Position numbers and translations under genes: made by a program. A model generated the notes under the pieces. It made no database searches and was not told where the DNA came from. It saw nothing but the letters and a program-made list of their open reading frames with translations. A stretch of 64,000 nucleotides of DNA from Desulfuromonadales bacterium (GTDB lineage: Bacteria > Desulfobacterota > Desulfuromonadia > Geobacterales > Pseudopelobacteraceae). The stretch's first letter is position 1, and every line of letters starts with the position of its first letter. Below are positions 17,192 through 25,549 of this stretch, piece after piece. Location: contig JAENWA010000096.1 of assembly GCA_016650295.1 (NCBI GenBank), forward strand, positions 1 through 64,000, given 5' to 3'.

Positions 17192-17590
17192 CAGATCTCC
17201 TTGAACGTTGTCTGTATCTAGTTGGGTAACAGTATATCATGATTAAAACATGCTACAATTCCCTTGTTTGACCGCGGGGACAGAACCACCAACCACCTGC
17301 GGGTACTGGCTGCGTTATCATACTATTGTTTTACAACCGACCTATCCCATTTTCATAATTATCATTTGGCTGGTTATTCGTCAGGTAACAGGCTATTTTG
17401 TTTTCGGATGCAGACACCCTGTGCTGCCGGTATCAGACGTTACTATCGACTCTTGACGTTCCGTGAGCCCACTATCCATGTGTCTTATCGTTTTTGCCAT
17501 TGGTTTACACACAAATTACCGATTGATCCTGAGGGCAGCCGCGATGAATTCCGCAATCGACCTGCTCATCAGTTTCCGGACCGCCGACCG
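17192..17590. other. 399-bp gap, nothing recognised
   Basis: The plus-strand reading frame of the downstream gene stays open back to 17264, but the translated extension has no family resemblance and no ribosome site. No terminator, RNA or repeat stands out. The gap presumably contains divergent promoters for the carotenoid oxygenase and the acyl-carrier-protein phosphodiesterase gene. Confidence 0.4.
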
Positions 17591-18181
17591 ATGAATTTCC
17601 TCTTTCACATGCTGCTGTCCGGCGATGACGATCAGCTTCTGGTCGGTAATTTTATGGGCGATTTCGTCAAGGGTCTCCTGGAAGAGCGCTTCCCGCCCCG
17701 CATCCGCCAGGGGGTCGCACTGCACCGCAGGATAGATTCTTTTGCCAGCCGGGACGACCTGTTCCAGCAGAGCAGGCGGCGCCTTTCGCCGGATTATGGT
17801 CTATACCGCGGGGTGCTGGTAGATCTGTTCTACGATCACTTCCTGGTTAATGAGTGGAACAACTGGTCCGAAGAACCGTTCGACAGATATCTGGCCCGGA
17901 CCCGCGCCGTCATAGATCAGTACAGGGCCGATCTGCCTGAACGTCTGCAGCCGCTCGTGCCGACCATCTTCGAGGAGCTGCTCCCCTCCTACGGCGGGGT
18001 TGCGGGAATCGCCAAAGCTCTGGAACGCATGTCGCGACGGGTGACGCGCCCCAATCCGCTGGCGGGAGGCGAGGCGGAACTGGTCCTGTTTCATGAAGAG
18101 CTGCGCGGCGATTTCAACCGCTTCATGCCCGCTATCCGGCGATGTGCAGATGAGTACATTCGCAGCCTGAAAGAGGAATAG
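17591..18181 (+). CDS. acpH: Acyl carrier protein phosphodiesterase
   Basis: The start 'MNFLFHMLLSGDDDQLLVGNFMGDFVKG' is the usual beginning of AcpH, giving 196 aa. The HD-like family signatures are 'GNFMGDFVKG', 'GVALHRRIDSFASRD', 'RGVLVDLFYDHFLVNEWNNWS' and 'RMSRRVTRPNPLAGGEAEL'. The enzyme removes 4'-phosphopantetheine from holo-ACP. The track ORF adds 109 residues with no homology. It is monocistronic as far as can be seen. Confidence 0.88.
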   Translation: MNFLFHMLLSGDDDQLLVGNFMGDFVKGLLEERFPPRIRQGVALHRRIDSFASRDDLFQQSRRRLSPDYGLYRGVLVDLFYDHFLVNEWNNWSEEPFDRYLARTRAVIDQYRADLPERLQPLVPTIFEELLPSYGGVAGIAKALERMSRRVTRPNPLAGGEAELVLFHEELRGDFNRFMPAIRRCADEYIRSLKEE

Positions 18182-18354
18182 CTGGCAACTCTTGCAATAC
18201 AACAGATAGTCTGCGATAAGGGAAACTGTATCACAACCGGCGGGAATCGTATATCCCGGTAACTGCCGCCGGGTGCCCGACAGGGACTTCGGTTTGGATG
18301 CCATCGGATTGGTCGTCGCAGCAGACATTGTGCGGCATGATAAGGAAACTGTCT

Positions 18355-18666
18355 ATGGGTGTGGAGATCTTTGTTGGACACCTCTCCGGAGCAGTCACGG
18401 AGGATGAAGTGCGGAAGCTGTTCTCCGTGGCGGGTACCGTTTCATCCGTTCACCTGGTTAAAAATTCCGGCAGCGGTGAATTACGGGGATGCGGGTATGT
18501 CAGGATGTCGACCGAGGATGAAGCCTGTGAAGCGATCGGTCTGCTGAATGGCGCCCTGCTTGGTGACAGCCTGATCGTCGTAAAGGACGTCACCAAACAA
18601 TCCGCCCGAGAATCAGGCTCGCCCGGCGGCGGTAGAACGGGCAAGACCAGGAGCAAACATCGATAG
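18355..18666 (+). CDS. RNA-recognition-motif (RRM) protein
   Basis: The start at 18355 follows 'aaggaaactgtct'; the track ATG 19 codons upstream is weaker. The 103-aa product is a single RRM with RNP2 'IFVGHL' and RNP1 'RGCGYVRM', plus a basic tail ('GGRTGKTRSKHR') typical of small bacterial and cyanobacterial Rbp-type proteins. RNP1 has Cys and Tyr where RGFGFV is usual; the Tyr keeps one aromatic. It probably binds single-stranded RNA. It is encoded 44 bp upstream of a second RNA-binding protein. Confidence 0.82.
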   Translation: MGVEIFVGHLSGAVTEDEVRKLFSVAGTVSSVHLVKNSGSGELRGCGYVRMSTEDEACEAIGLLNGALLGDSLIVVKDVTKQSARESGSPGGGRTGKTRSKHR

Positions 18667-18710
18667 AAAGTGCGCTTCATACCAACACTTATCATATAAC
18701 GGGATAACCA

Positions 18711-19544
18711 ATGCTACTAATCGGAAATTACAATATATTAAAAATTGCCCGAATCACCGCTTCGGGGGCTTTGCTCTCTTCCGAGGCAGGTGAAATTCTG
18801 CTTCCCGGAAGGCTGGTTCCCAAGGGAGCCGAACCTGGCAGCCTGTTGAATGTGTTTATTTATGTTGATTCGGAAGACCGGTTGACGGCCACGACCCGGA
18901 AGCCCCGGGCAGTCGTGGGTGATTTCGCCCTGCTGAAGGTCAAGGACAACGTAACCGTCGGTACCTTTCTGGACTGGGGATTGGAAAAGGACCTGCTGCT
19001 GCCGTTTGGGGAACAGACCGACCAGCTGAGAAGGGGACAGGATGTGCTGGTGTATGTCTATCTGCACAGCAGCGACCGTGTGGCGGCGTCGGCCAGACTG
19101 GATAAATTCCTCAAGCCGGCCGACGGCAGCCTGGCCGAAGGGGATATGGTCGAACTGCTGGTGTATGCCTTCAGCGATCTGGGGGCCAAGGTCGTTATCA
19201 ATAATACCTTTGGCGGCCTGTTGTTTAAAAATGAGTTCTTCATGAATCCCACCATTGGCGGGCGCTTGCAGGGTTATGTGAAAAAAATCCGCGAGGACGG
19301 CAAAATCGACGTTACGCTTCGTACAGGAGGCGCACGGGAAGCGGCAGGCGACCGGGAGGCAATCCTGGATGCATTGAAAGCCAACAACGGACTGCTGCCC
19401 CTGAGTGACAAAAGTTCACCTGAAGCCATTGCCGGTCTGCTGCATATGAGCAAAAAGAGTTTCAAGAAAGGGATCGGCGGGTTGTACAGGGAGAGGCTGA
19501 TCGACATAACACCTGAAGGCGTCAGACTGCGTAGCGAAGCATGA
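18711..19544 (+). CDS. CvfB/YitL-like S1-domain RNA-binding protein
   Basis: The product is 277 aa. Repeated OB-fold/S1-like segments ('GEILLPGRLVPKGAEPGSLLNVFIYVDSEDR', 'VGTFLDWGLEKDLLLPFGEQ ... GQDVLVYVYLHSSDRVAASARLDKFL', 'GRLQGYVKKIREDGKIDVTLR') are followed by a winged helix ('SPEAIAGLLHMSKKSFKKGIGGLYRERLI'). This order matches CvfB (conserved virulence factor B), which binds poly-purine RNA. It starts 44 bp after the RRM gene, making a small RNA-binding pair. Confidence 0.88.
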   Translation: MLLIGNYNILKIARITASGALLSSEAGEILLPGRLVPKGAEPGSLLNVFIYVDSEDRLTATTRKPRAVVGDFALLKVKDNVTVGTFLDWGLEKDLLLPFGEQTDQLRRGQDVLVYVYLHSSDRVAASARLDKFLKPADGSLAEGDMVELLVYAFSDLGAKVVINNTFGGLLFKNEFFMNPTIGGRLQGYVKKIREDGKIDVTLRTGGAREAAGDREAILDALKANNGLLPLSDKSSPEAIAGLLHMSKKSFKKGIGGLYRERLIDITPEGVRLRSEA

Positions 19545-19615
19545 CATCACCATGTGAACCTGCTTACACTCCACCAGTGCCTGAATCATTCCATGTTCCA
19601 AAGGAGTATGAAATC

Positions 19616-19804
19616 ATGTCAACAATATTACCGGAGGGGGAAGACCTGCGACGCGCCGTTAAATGGGTGTCCATGAATCTTCAGGAAAACCCTGATCAGC
19701 CTGTTCAAAAGCTCGTCCATGAGGCCGTCTTCAAGTTCGACCTGTCTCCTAGGGACGCGGATTTTCTGATCGGGTTCTACCGTAAGGCCAAGACGGAACA
19801 GTAA
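19616..19804 (+). CDS. Small conserved hypothetical protein
   Basis: The start at 19616 ('MSTILPEGEDLRRAVKWVSMNL') follows 'aaaggagtatgaaatc'; the track start is 25 codons earlier without an RBS. The 62-aa product is predicted helical and acidic, and ends 'DLSPRDADFLIGFYRKAKTEQ'. It is cytosolic with no recognised domain. It lies 71 bp after the CvfB-like gene in the same direction. Confidence 0.7.
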   Translation: MSTILPEGEDLRRAVKWVSMNLQENPDQPVQKLVHEAVFKFDLSPRDADFLIGFYRKAKTEQ

Positions 19805-19861
19805 CCGTCAGAAACATACTAATTTTGTTTCAAAAAACTACATTATTGAAACGAGGTCATC

Positions 19862-21349
19862 ATGAATATAAACCTGCTTAGCGCCAACCCGCTCAAACAC
19901 CCGGCCCCGGCCCTGGTGATCGGTTGTTTTGAGGACCACCGGGATGAACTGTTCGTAGCCTGCGATGCCGCTTTGGACGGCTGTCTTGGACGTCTGGCGA
20001 CCGACAGGGAGTTTTCCGGCAAGGCTGACAGCTGTCGTTTGATCCATACCCTGGGTAAACTTCCGGCCGAACGCCTGCTGCTGGTCGGGCTGGGGAAAAA
20101 GGACGAACTGAACGAAGAGCGTCTGCGGCAGGCTGCCGGTAATGCAGTTCAAGCGCTGCGTAGTGCCCGGGTTGCGTCGTTCGCCACGGCGCTGCACCTG
20201 GCCGGGGCACGGGAATCGGCTCTGGAGGCGGTTTGCGAAGGGACTCTGCTGGGCAGTTACCACTTTGACCAGTACAAGACCAAGGACCGGGACGAGCGTT
20301 TCAGCTTTGAGAGGATGACCCTGCTGCTGCCGAAAGGTATCACTGTCAAGGAGGGGCGTGCCAGGGCCGATCGAACGATGGCACTCTGCCAAGGGGTCAG
20401 TCTGGCCCGCGATCTGGTCTCCCATCCGGGTAACGTGGCCACCACCGGCTATCTGGCCGAGACGGCGCGAGAGCTGGCGGCGCGCCACGCCCTTGTCTGC
20501 CGGGTTATGGAAATGGACGAACTGAAGCAGCTGGGCATGAATGCCCTGGTGGCAGTGGGCAAGGGCTCGGCCGAACCGCCGCGCCTGATCGTGCTGGAGT
20601 ATAAAGGCGCCGGCGACAAAGAGCGCCCGGTGGTACTGATCGGCAAGGGTATTACCTTCGATTCCGGCGGCATATCGATCAAGCCGGGGGCCGGGATGGA
20701 GGAGATGAAGACCGACATGTCCGGCGGGGCTGCTGTTCTGGGGGCCATGGAGGTGGCCGCGGCGCTGAAGCTGCCGGTCAATCTTGTAGTGATCATTCCC
20801 ACTGCCGAGAATATGCCGGACGGCATGGCCTACAAGCCGGGTGATGTTATCACCTCCCTCTCCGGCCAGACCATCGAGATAACCAATACCGATGCCGAGG
20901 GTCGCCTTGTCCTGTGTGACGCGCTGCACTACGCACAGACTACCTACAAACCGACGGCCATGATCGACCTGGCAACCCTGACCGGCGCCTGCGTGGTAGC
21001 CCTGGGGCATGAAGCCAGCGGCCTGATGGGCAACAACCCGCGCCTGATCGACAGGCTGAAACGGGCCGGAGAACGCTGCGGCGAACGGGTCTGGGAACTG
21101 CCACTGTGGGACGCTTACGGTGAGGTAATGAAAAGCGACATCGCCGACCTGAAGAACGCCGGCAGCCGCGACGGCGGCAGTATTACCGCCGGCTGGTTCC
21201 TGAAGCAGTTTGTCGGTAAAACCCACTGGGCACATCTGGATATCGCCGGTACCGCCTGGGGCGACAAAAACCGCCCCTGTTCACCCAAAGGGGCCACTGG
21301 AGTAGGCGTGCGGCTCTTGATCGAATTTTTAGGAGCCTATCGGACTTAG
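19862..21349 (+). CDS. pepA: Leucyl aminopeptidase (M17)
   Basis: The product is 495 aa, ATG after 'gaaacgaggtcatc'. The M17 catalytic domain is complete: metal ligands and catalytic Lys in 'GKGITFDSGGISIKPGAGMEEMKTDMSGGA', and 'NTDAEGRLVLCDALHYA' with the second metal site and catalytic Arg. It releases N-terminal residues from peptides and works as a cytosolic hexamer with two metals per subunit. The last codons ('LGAYRT') and the stop lie in the left arm of a long inverted repeat. Confidence 0.95.
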   Translation: MNINLLSANPLKHPAPALVIGCFEDHRDELFVACDAALDGCLGRLATDREFSGKADSCRLIHTLGKLPAERLLLVGLGKKDELNEERLRQAAGNAVQALRSARVASFATALHLAGARESALEAVCEGTLLGSYHFDQYKTKDRDERFSFERMTLLLPKGITVKEGRARADRTMALCQGVSLARDLVSHPGNVATTGYLAETARELAARHALVCRVMEMDELKQLGMNALVAVGKGSAEPPRLIVLEYKGAGDKERPVVLIGKGITFDSGGISIKPGAGMEEMKTDMSGGAAVLGAMEVAAALKLPVNLVVIIPTAENMPDGMAYKPGDVITSLSGQTIEITNTDAEGRLVLCDALHYAQTTYKPTAMIDLATLTGACVVALGHEASGLMGNNPRLIDRLKRAGERCGERVWELPLWDAYGEVMKSDIADLKNAGSRDGGSITAGWFLKQFVGKTHWAHLDIAGTAWGDKNRPCSPKGATGVGVRLLIEFLGAYRT

Positions 21350-21495
21350 GAGAAATCTACTGCAAATTCGCCTGTGCGGTCCATATTTCACCGCTTTCTT
21401 GGTCAATAGAACGACTATTGACCTGCAAAATCGGTAAAATCTGTCCTCGCCAAGTCGAATTTTCGCTACGATTTCCTAAGTCCGACAGACTCCTG
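21330..21495. repeat. 166-bp inverted-repeat element overlapping the pepA stop
   Basis: The 22-bp ends ('aggagcctatcggacttagg' against 'cctaagtccgacagactcct') are inverted with about three mismatches, and similarity continues inward. Two internal hairpins follow: GCGGT-ccatattt-ACCGC (with one unpaired C), and a perfect GGTCAATAG-aacga-CTATTGACC at 21401-21423. The whole element could fold as one long branched hairpin. It behaves like a MITE or a structured intergenic RNA and may terminate pepA. Confidence 0.7.
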
Positions 21496-21588
21496 TCACA
21501 TATTGAATAGGTTTGATTATTTCAACTGCATACTGTATACAATTAATGCATATTTACTTTAGTGATCACCACATGTAAGGGGGCAGTT

Positions 21589-22389
21589 ATGAAGAAAATT
21601 TCGTGTGTACTGTTATTTCTCTTGATCGGAGCAAGTATCACCTGGGCTGCCGGGACAAAGAAAAGAAAGTTGCCGCCCTATGAATTCGGGAGCGTCACGA
21701 TAAATAATTATTCTCAACAGTCAGGAATGCCCCCGGTCGTCTTCGACCACTGGATACATCGTCAATACTATACCTGCAGACTCTGCCATGTGGATGTCGG
21801 TTTTGGCATGTCAGCTGGTGCAACTAAAATTCGGGCTGCTGACAACATAAAAGGGTATTTCTGCGGAACCTGCCATAACGGCAGGACAACCCATAACAAA
21901 AAAGCAGTTTTTGATTCATGCGCCAAAGAATACAGCCGGGAAGCTTATAACAGCAGATGTGTAAAATGCCATGAGATCGAAAAAAGTACGCTCAAAGAAG
22001 ATCAATTCTTTAAATTTGCCCAAAACCTGCCCAAGGAACGATTTGGTAACGGGATAAACTGGGAAAAAGCCGAAAGTGAGGGTTTAATCAAGCCGATTGA
22101 TCAACTGGAAGGTGTCTCGATAAATAAAGCAAAGCTTAAAATACAACCGGATTTTGCCCTCAAATCCAAGGTTGAAGGGATGCCTGAAATCATATTCTCA
22201 CACAAAAAGCACACCGTTTGGAACGGCTGCGAACTGTGCCATCCCGAGATTTTTATGGGGATAAAACGCGGTGCGACAAAATATACCATGATAGAGCTTT
22301 TTGAAGGCAAATACTGCGGTGTCTGCCATGACAAGGTCGCCTTTCCGCAAAGCGACTGTCAACGTTGTCATACCAAAGCGGTCCAATAG
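21589..22389 (+). CDS. Hexaheme c-type cytochrome (c3/c7-like), exported
   Basis: The start at 21589 follows 'aagggggcagtt' and opens with a signal peptide ('MKKISCVLLFLLIGASITWAA'). The 266-aa product has six CxxCH heme sites (CRLCH, CGTCH, CVKCH, CELCH, CGVCH, CQRCH) and distal histidines in 'VVFDHWIHRQYYTC' and 'IIFSHKKHTVWNGC'. It is expected in the periplasm or on the outer membrane, carrying electrons. It is a clear paralogue of the cytochrome at 22712 (shared 'FGNGINW ... GLIKP' block). The three genes here form one operon. Confidence 0.9.
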   Translation: MKKISCVLLFLLIGASITWAAGTKKRKLPPYEFGSVTINNYSQQSGMPPVVFDHWIHRQYYTCRLCHVDVGFGMSAGATKIRAADNIKGYFCGTCHNGRTTHNKKAVFDSCAKEYSREAYNSRCVKCHEIEKSTLKEDQFFKFAQNLPKERFGNGINWEKAESEGLIKPIDQLEGVSINKAKLKIQPDFALKSKVEGMPEIIFSHKKHTVWNGCELCHPEIFMGIKRGATKYTMIELFEGKYCGVCHDKVAFPQSDCQRCHTKAVQ

Positions 22390-22391
22390 AC

Positions 22392-22715
22392 ATGAATACG
22401 ATTCCATACGGCAAAACAAGCAAACAGCTTGTCCTGGTGCTAAGTTTCATCCTGTACGCGTTCCTGACGACAGCTCACGGCCAGGAGTCATGGCGAACTG
22501 ATTTTGATGAAACCTGTGCCAGAACAACCGATGCCATGTCGCTTTCGAATAATGAATTGAAGGTGCTGATTGCTAAATGCGATCAGCTGCAAACAATCAT
22601 TGAGAAACAGGAAGAAACCGTCCGCAAGGTATTTCTCAAAAGATTGCAGATGTGCAAGAACCTGTATGTCTATGTTTTGGAATCTAAATCTGCTTCCGAG
22701 AAGACACCTAAATGA
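22392..22715 (+). CDS. Small exported protein between two cytochromes
   Basis: The start at 22392 gives 107 aa with a signal-like segment ('KQLVLVLSFILYAFLTTAHGQ') and a helical, probably coiled-coil body ('NNELKVLIAKCDQLQTIIEKQEETVRKVFLKRLQMCKNLYVYVLES'). Three cysteines remain after export. It begins two bases after the first cytochrome stop and overlaps the second cytochrome start (ATGA), so it is tightly coupled to them. No family is recognised; a structural or assembly partner role is inferred from position. Confidence 0.72.
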   Translation: MNTIPYGKTSKQLVLVLSFILYAFLTTAHGQESWRTDFDETCARTTDAMSLSNNELKVLIAKCDQLQTIIEKQEETVRKVFLKRLQMCKNLYVYVLESKSASEKTPK

Positions 22716-23554
22716 AATCTGTACTCAAACTGTATTTCACAGGTTTCAGGAAATCGATTGTTTACCTGTTGCTGCTGATAACATTGTTTATATGTATCGA
22801 CAGCAGTCAGGCGATCGACCGGTTTGAATTGGGAAAAATCATCAATACCATTCCGCCAAATGGTCCGTTTTGGAAGTATGGAAACGTTGTAATGCGTCGC
22901 AAGACAAAAAAAGCCGGGATGTCTCCTGTTGTCTTCTCCCACTGGAGCCACAGGCAGCACTATACCTGCCGAGTCTGCCATGTCGATCTGGCCATGAGCA
23001 TGAGATCGGGTGATACGGGTATTACCAGAGCGGATTACACGTCAGGAAAATACTGCGGGGCGTGCCACGATGGCCGGGTCGCATTTTCCGTGAAAGAATC
23101 AACAAATTGCGATCGATGCCATATGAAGGAGAAAGAGCTTCAAGACCTGGAAAATCAGTTCAATGCCTTTGCATCTCGTCTGCCGTTAACAAACTTCGGA
23201 AACGGTATAAACTGGTCGGACTGCCTGAGTAACGGCTTGATCAAACCTGTAAAGTCTATTTCTTCAGCTAATATTCCGATGTCCTTACCGGATAAACTGC
23301 GGAACCCCATGAAACTGGGCACGGCTACTGCCCGCAGTGATGTTTCCTTTTCCCATGAGGATCATTTTGCGGAAATGGATTGTTCCAATTGCCACCCCGA
23401 TATATTCAGTATCAAAAAGAAAGGCACGGAAGACTTTTCGATGGACAGAAATATTTTTGGCAATTTCTGCGGTGCCTGTCATATGCTGGTTGCCTTCCCC
23501 ATGAATGACTGCAAACGCTGCCATACATCGATGAGCAACATATCCGGGGTGTAA
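22712..23554 (+). CDS. Hexaheme c-type cytochrome (c3/c7-like), paralogue of upstream gene
   Basis: The product is 280 aa with an N-terminal membrane-entering segment ('SIVYLLLLITLFICIDSSQA'). Six CxxCH sites are present (CRVCH, CGACH, CDRCH, CSNCH, CGACH, CKRCH), with 'VVFSHWSHRQHYTC' and 'VSFSHEDHFAEMDC' providing extra histidines. It aligns along its length with the cytochrome at 21589, so the pair arose by duplication. Translation is coupled to the small gene upstream through a 4-nt overlap. Confidence 0.9.
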   Translation: MKSVLKLYFTGFRKSIVYLLLLITLFICIDSSQAIDRFELGKIINTIPPNGPFWKYGNVVMRRKTKKAGMSPVVFSHWSHRQHYTCRVCHVDLAMSMRSGDTGITRADYTSGKYCGACHDGRVAFSVKESTNCDRCHMKEKELQDLENQFNAFASRLPLTNFGNGINWSDCLSNGLIKPVKSISSANIPMSLPDKLRNPMKLGTATARSDVSFSHEDHFAEMDCSNCHPDIFSIKKKGTEDFSMDRNIFGNFCGACHMLVAFPMNDCKRCHTSMSNISGV

Positions 23555-23626
23555 GATGAACCGGCATTCACTGTGAAGATGCCATAAGAACGTTTCGCTC
23601 CAAACCTGCCCGCATGCAAACCCTAA

Positions 23627-23657
23627 CCCTGATAAACAGGATAAGTACGTTAACGAA
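23627..23657. repeat. 31-nt dispersed repeat (copy 1; inverted copy at 58901)
   Basis: The 31 bases containing 'acaggataagtacgttaacg' recur exactly, in inverse orientation, at 58901-58931. Copy 1 lies between the cytochrome operon and its terminator. Confidence 0.8.
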
Positions 23658-23658
23658 A

Positions 23659-23690
23659 TAAAGATCCGGTCATTTCTGACCGGGTCTTTA
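23659..23690 (+). terminator. Terminator hairpin after the cytochrome operon
   Basis: The stem is AAAGA-CCGGTCA / TGACCGG-TCTTT with a 4-nt loop, about 105 bp after the last cytochrome stop and before the convergent methyltransferase gene. It is nearly symmetrical and could serve both strands. Confidence 0.65.
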
Positions 23691-23731
23691 TAAGAATCCC
23701 TTCCGTTAAACAACAATTCATCAGATCGTGT

Positions 23732-24733
23732 CTATGGCCTGGTGCCGGCCATGATTCCCGCCCCGTTCGGCAGTTGAACAGCCAGGCGATGCACATCGAT
23801 CAGCCCCGCCTCATGCATCATGATTCGAAGCTCACTCTCCGAATAGGATTGGCCGCCGTCCGTCCTCAATAGCATATTGAGAGAGAAGAGTGCCGGAAAG
23901 AGCGGGCCATCCTTGCCATCATTCAAAATGAACTCCTGCACCAGCAGTGTGCCTCCCGGCTGAAGCGCCCCGGTCGCCTTGCCCAGGATCGTTCCACACT
24001 CTTCCGTACCTGACGAATGAAGGACATGCGAGAGCCAGGCCGCATCAAAGCCGTCCGGCAGCCGGTCGCTCAGAAAATCACCGGCAACGAACCCGATTCG
24101 GTCGCTCAGACCGAAACGGGCAATGGTCGTCTCGGCGAAGGTTCTGGTGGTGGGAAGGTCGTAGACCACCGCAGTCAGACCCGGATTATGACGGCAAAAA
24201 TGGATGGCGTAGCTACCGGGACCGCCTCCCAAATCCAGCAGCCGCTGACGACCGGACAGGTTAACCGCTCCGACCACCATGGGAGCCATCTGACTGGCCA
24301 GATTGAACATTCCCATCAGAAAGCTCTCACGAATCTGTACACTGTCTTCATGGGAGACACTCTCCGTGACCGGATTGCCACTTTTCACCGATTCGTGCAG
24401 CATCGCCCAGCCACCCATGAGGTGATGGTGATGACGGATAATGTGCCCCAGATAGTCGGGCGAGCTGCGCACCAGATATCGGCTGGAAAAACCCGTGGTC
24501 TTGTAACCGTCATGTTTTTCCACAAGTCCGAGTGCACAGAGCGCGTTCAGCAGCATCTCGGTGGCACGCCTGTCGCTGCCGCAGATCGATGACACCTCCT
24601 CGACGGATCGTACGGTGCCGTCCAGTGGCGTAAATATATCCAGTACTACCCCGGCATGTAGGGCACAGGTTGCCCAGTAGTCACCTGAAAGCTGCAAAAG
24701 TTCGGGCACCGTCCAGTCACTTGTTTTCATCAT
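23732..24733 (-). CDS. Class I O-methyltransferase with dimerisation domain (ASMT/BchU-like)
   Basis: The start at 24733 (MMKTSDWTVPELLQLSGDYW) has GGAG six bases upstream; the track ORF adds 31 residues without support. The product is 333 aa. An N-terminal winged-helix dimerisation domain ('ALHAGVVLDIFTPLDGTVRSVEEVSSICGSDRRATEMLLNALCALGLVEKH') precedes the SAM domain ('LLDLGGGPGSYAIHFCRHNPGLTAVVYDLP', 'DAAWLSHVLHSSGTEECGTILGKATGALQPGGTLLVQEF'). This is the layout of hydroxyneurosporene/bacteriochlorophyllide/acetylserotonin-type methyltransferases. The substrate is not predictable. It is convergent with the cytochromes. Confidence 0.85.
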   Translation of the reverse strand: MMKTSDWTVPELLQLSGDYWATCALHAGVVLDIFTPLDGTVRSVEEVSSICGSDRRATEMLLNALCALGLVEKHDGYKTTGFSSRYLVRSSPDYLGHIIRHHHHLMGGWAMLHESVKSGNPVTESVSHEDSVQIRESFLMGMFNLASQMAPMVVGAVNLSGRQRLLDLGGGPGSYAIHFCRHNPGLTAVVYDLPTTRTFAETTIARFGLSDRIGFVAGDFLSDRLPDGFDAAWLSHVLHSSGTEECGTILGKATGALQPGGTLLVQEFILNDGKDGPLFPALFSLNMLLRTDGGQSYSESELRIMMHEAGLIDVHRLAVQLPNGAGIMAGTRP

Positions 24734-24950
24734 CTTCTGCTCCTTTGATCGGAATATCTTATCCGGCATTCCAAATACTGCAGCGGTGTCAGTACATTCG
24801 GCAAGCAGCCAGAAGTATATACTCAACAGAGGAATTTACCTTTATGCGAGTATACCACCACGCATTCCGTTATCAAGCCTCTCCTACCCTCATCAAGGCC
24901 CATGGTCCGACAGGCACGTTCTTTGTCAAGTGCTGCGCTTGATAAATCTC

Positions 24951-24988
24951 TTGACAGATTAAACAGAACATAATAGTTTAATATTAAA
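24951..24988 (+). promoter_or_regulatory. Candidate promoter and palindromic operator upstream of marR gene
   Basis: TTGACA at 24951 is followed by an AT-rich stretch containing the perfect 12-bp palindrome TTTAATATTAAA (24977-24988). It lies about 32 bp before the MarR-family start, a position suited to autorepression. The -10 hexamer is not clear, so the promoter call is tentative. Confidence 0.4.
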
Positions 24989-25020
24989 TCGTATGACATC
25001 AATCTATTGAGATTCGCACT

Positions 25021-25482
25021 ATGAGACCTGTAGACAAAACGACATATCTGGCCCTTACGACCTACACGAAACTGATGCGTGCAGCGGATTCTGTTACGAC
25101 CCGTGTGAATCGTTCCATGACAGCCTTCGACCTCACGATAAGTCAGTTCGGTGTCCTGGAGGCCCTCTACCACAAGGGGTCACTCTGCCAACGTGATATT
25201 GCCGTCAAAATTCTCAAGAGTACCGGCAACATTACCCTGGTTATCGATAACCTTGAAAAACGGGGGCTGGTACGACGGGAACGTGACAATCAGGACCGGC
25301 GTTATCTGACCGTTCACCTCACGATTGAAGGCACCGCATTGATCGCCCGGGCCTTTACCAGCGTAGAGGCGGCAATATTCACAGAAATGACATCTCTCAG
25401 TCGTTCTGAGCAGGAACTGCTGGGAAATTTGTGCAAAAAACTGGGATTGAAAGGAGGTGTTTCTAAAGCAACCGGCACGTAA
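25021..25482 (+). CDS. MarR-family transcriptional regulator
   Basis: The product is 153 aa, a typical MarR length. The winged-helix DNA-binding core is 'TISQFGVLEALYHKGSLCQRDIAVKILKSTGNITLVIDNLEKRGLVRRERDNQDRRYLTVHLT', with N- and C-terminal dimerisation helices. It probably represses its own gene and the yceI-like gene 67 bp downstream in response to a small ligand or oxidant. MarR-YceI neighbours recur in bacteria; the ligand is unknown. Confidence 0.9.
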   Translation: MRPVDKTTYLALTTYTKLMRAADSVTTRVNRSMTAFDLTISQFGVLEALYHKGSLCQRDIAVKILKSTGNITLVIDNLEKRGLVRRERDNQDRRYLTVHLTIEGTALIARAFTSVEAAIFTEMTSLSRSEQELLGNLCKKLGLKGGVSKATGT

Positions 25483-25549
25483 AACCTTAATAATCAGTTT
25501 AACTTTAATCAACTAACCATCAAACAAGCATAACAAAAGGAGAATTATC

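Noticed and set aside
21350-21588. c-di-GMP (GEMM) riboswitch upstream of the cytochromes
   Set aside because: Geobacter cytochromes are often GEMM-controlled, so I looked for the conserved core; it is not present. The structure there is the inverted-repeat element.
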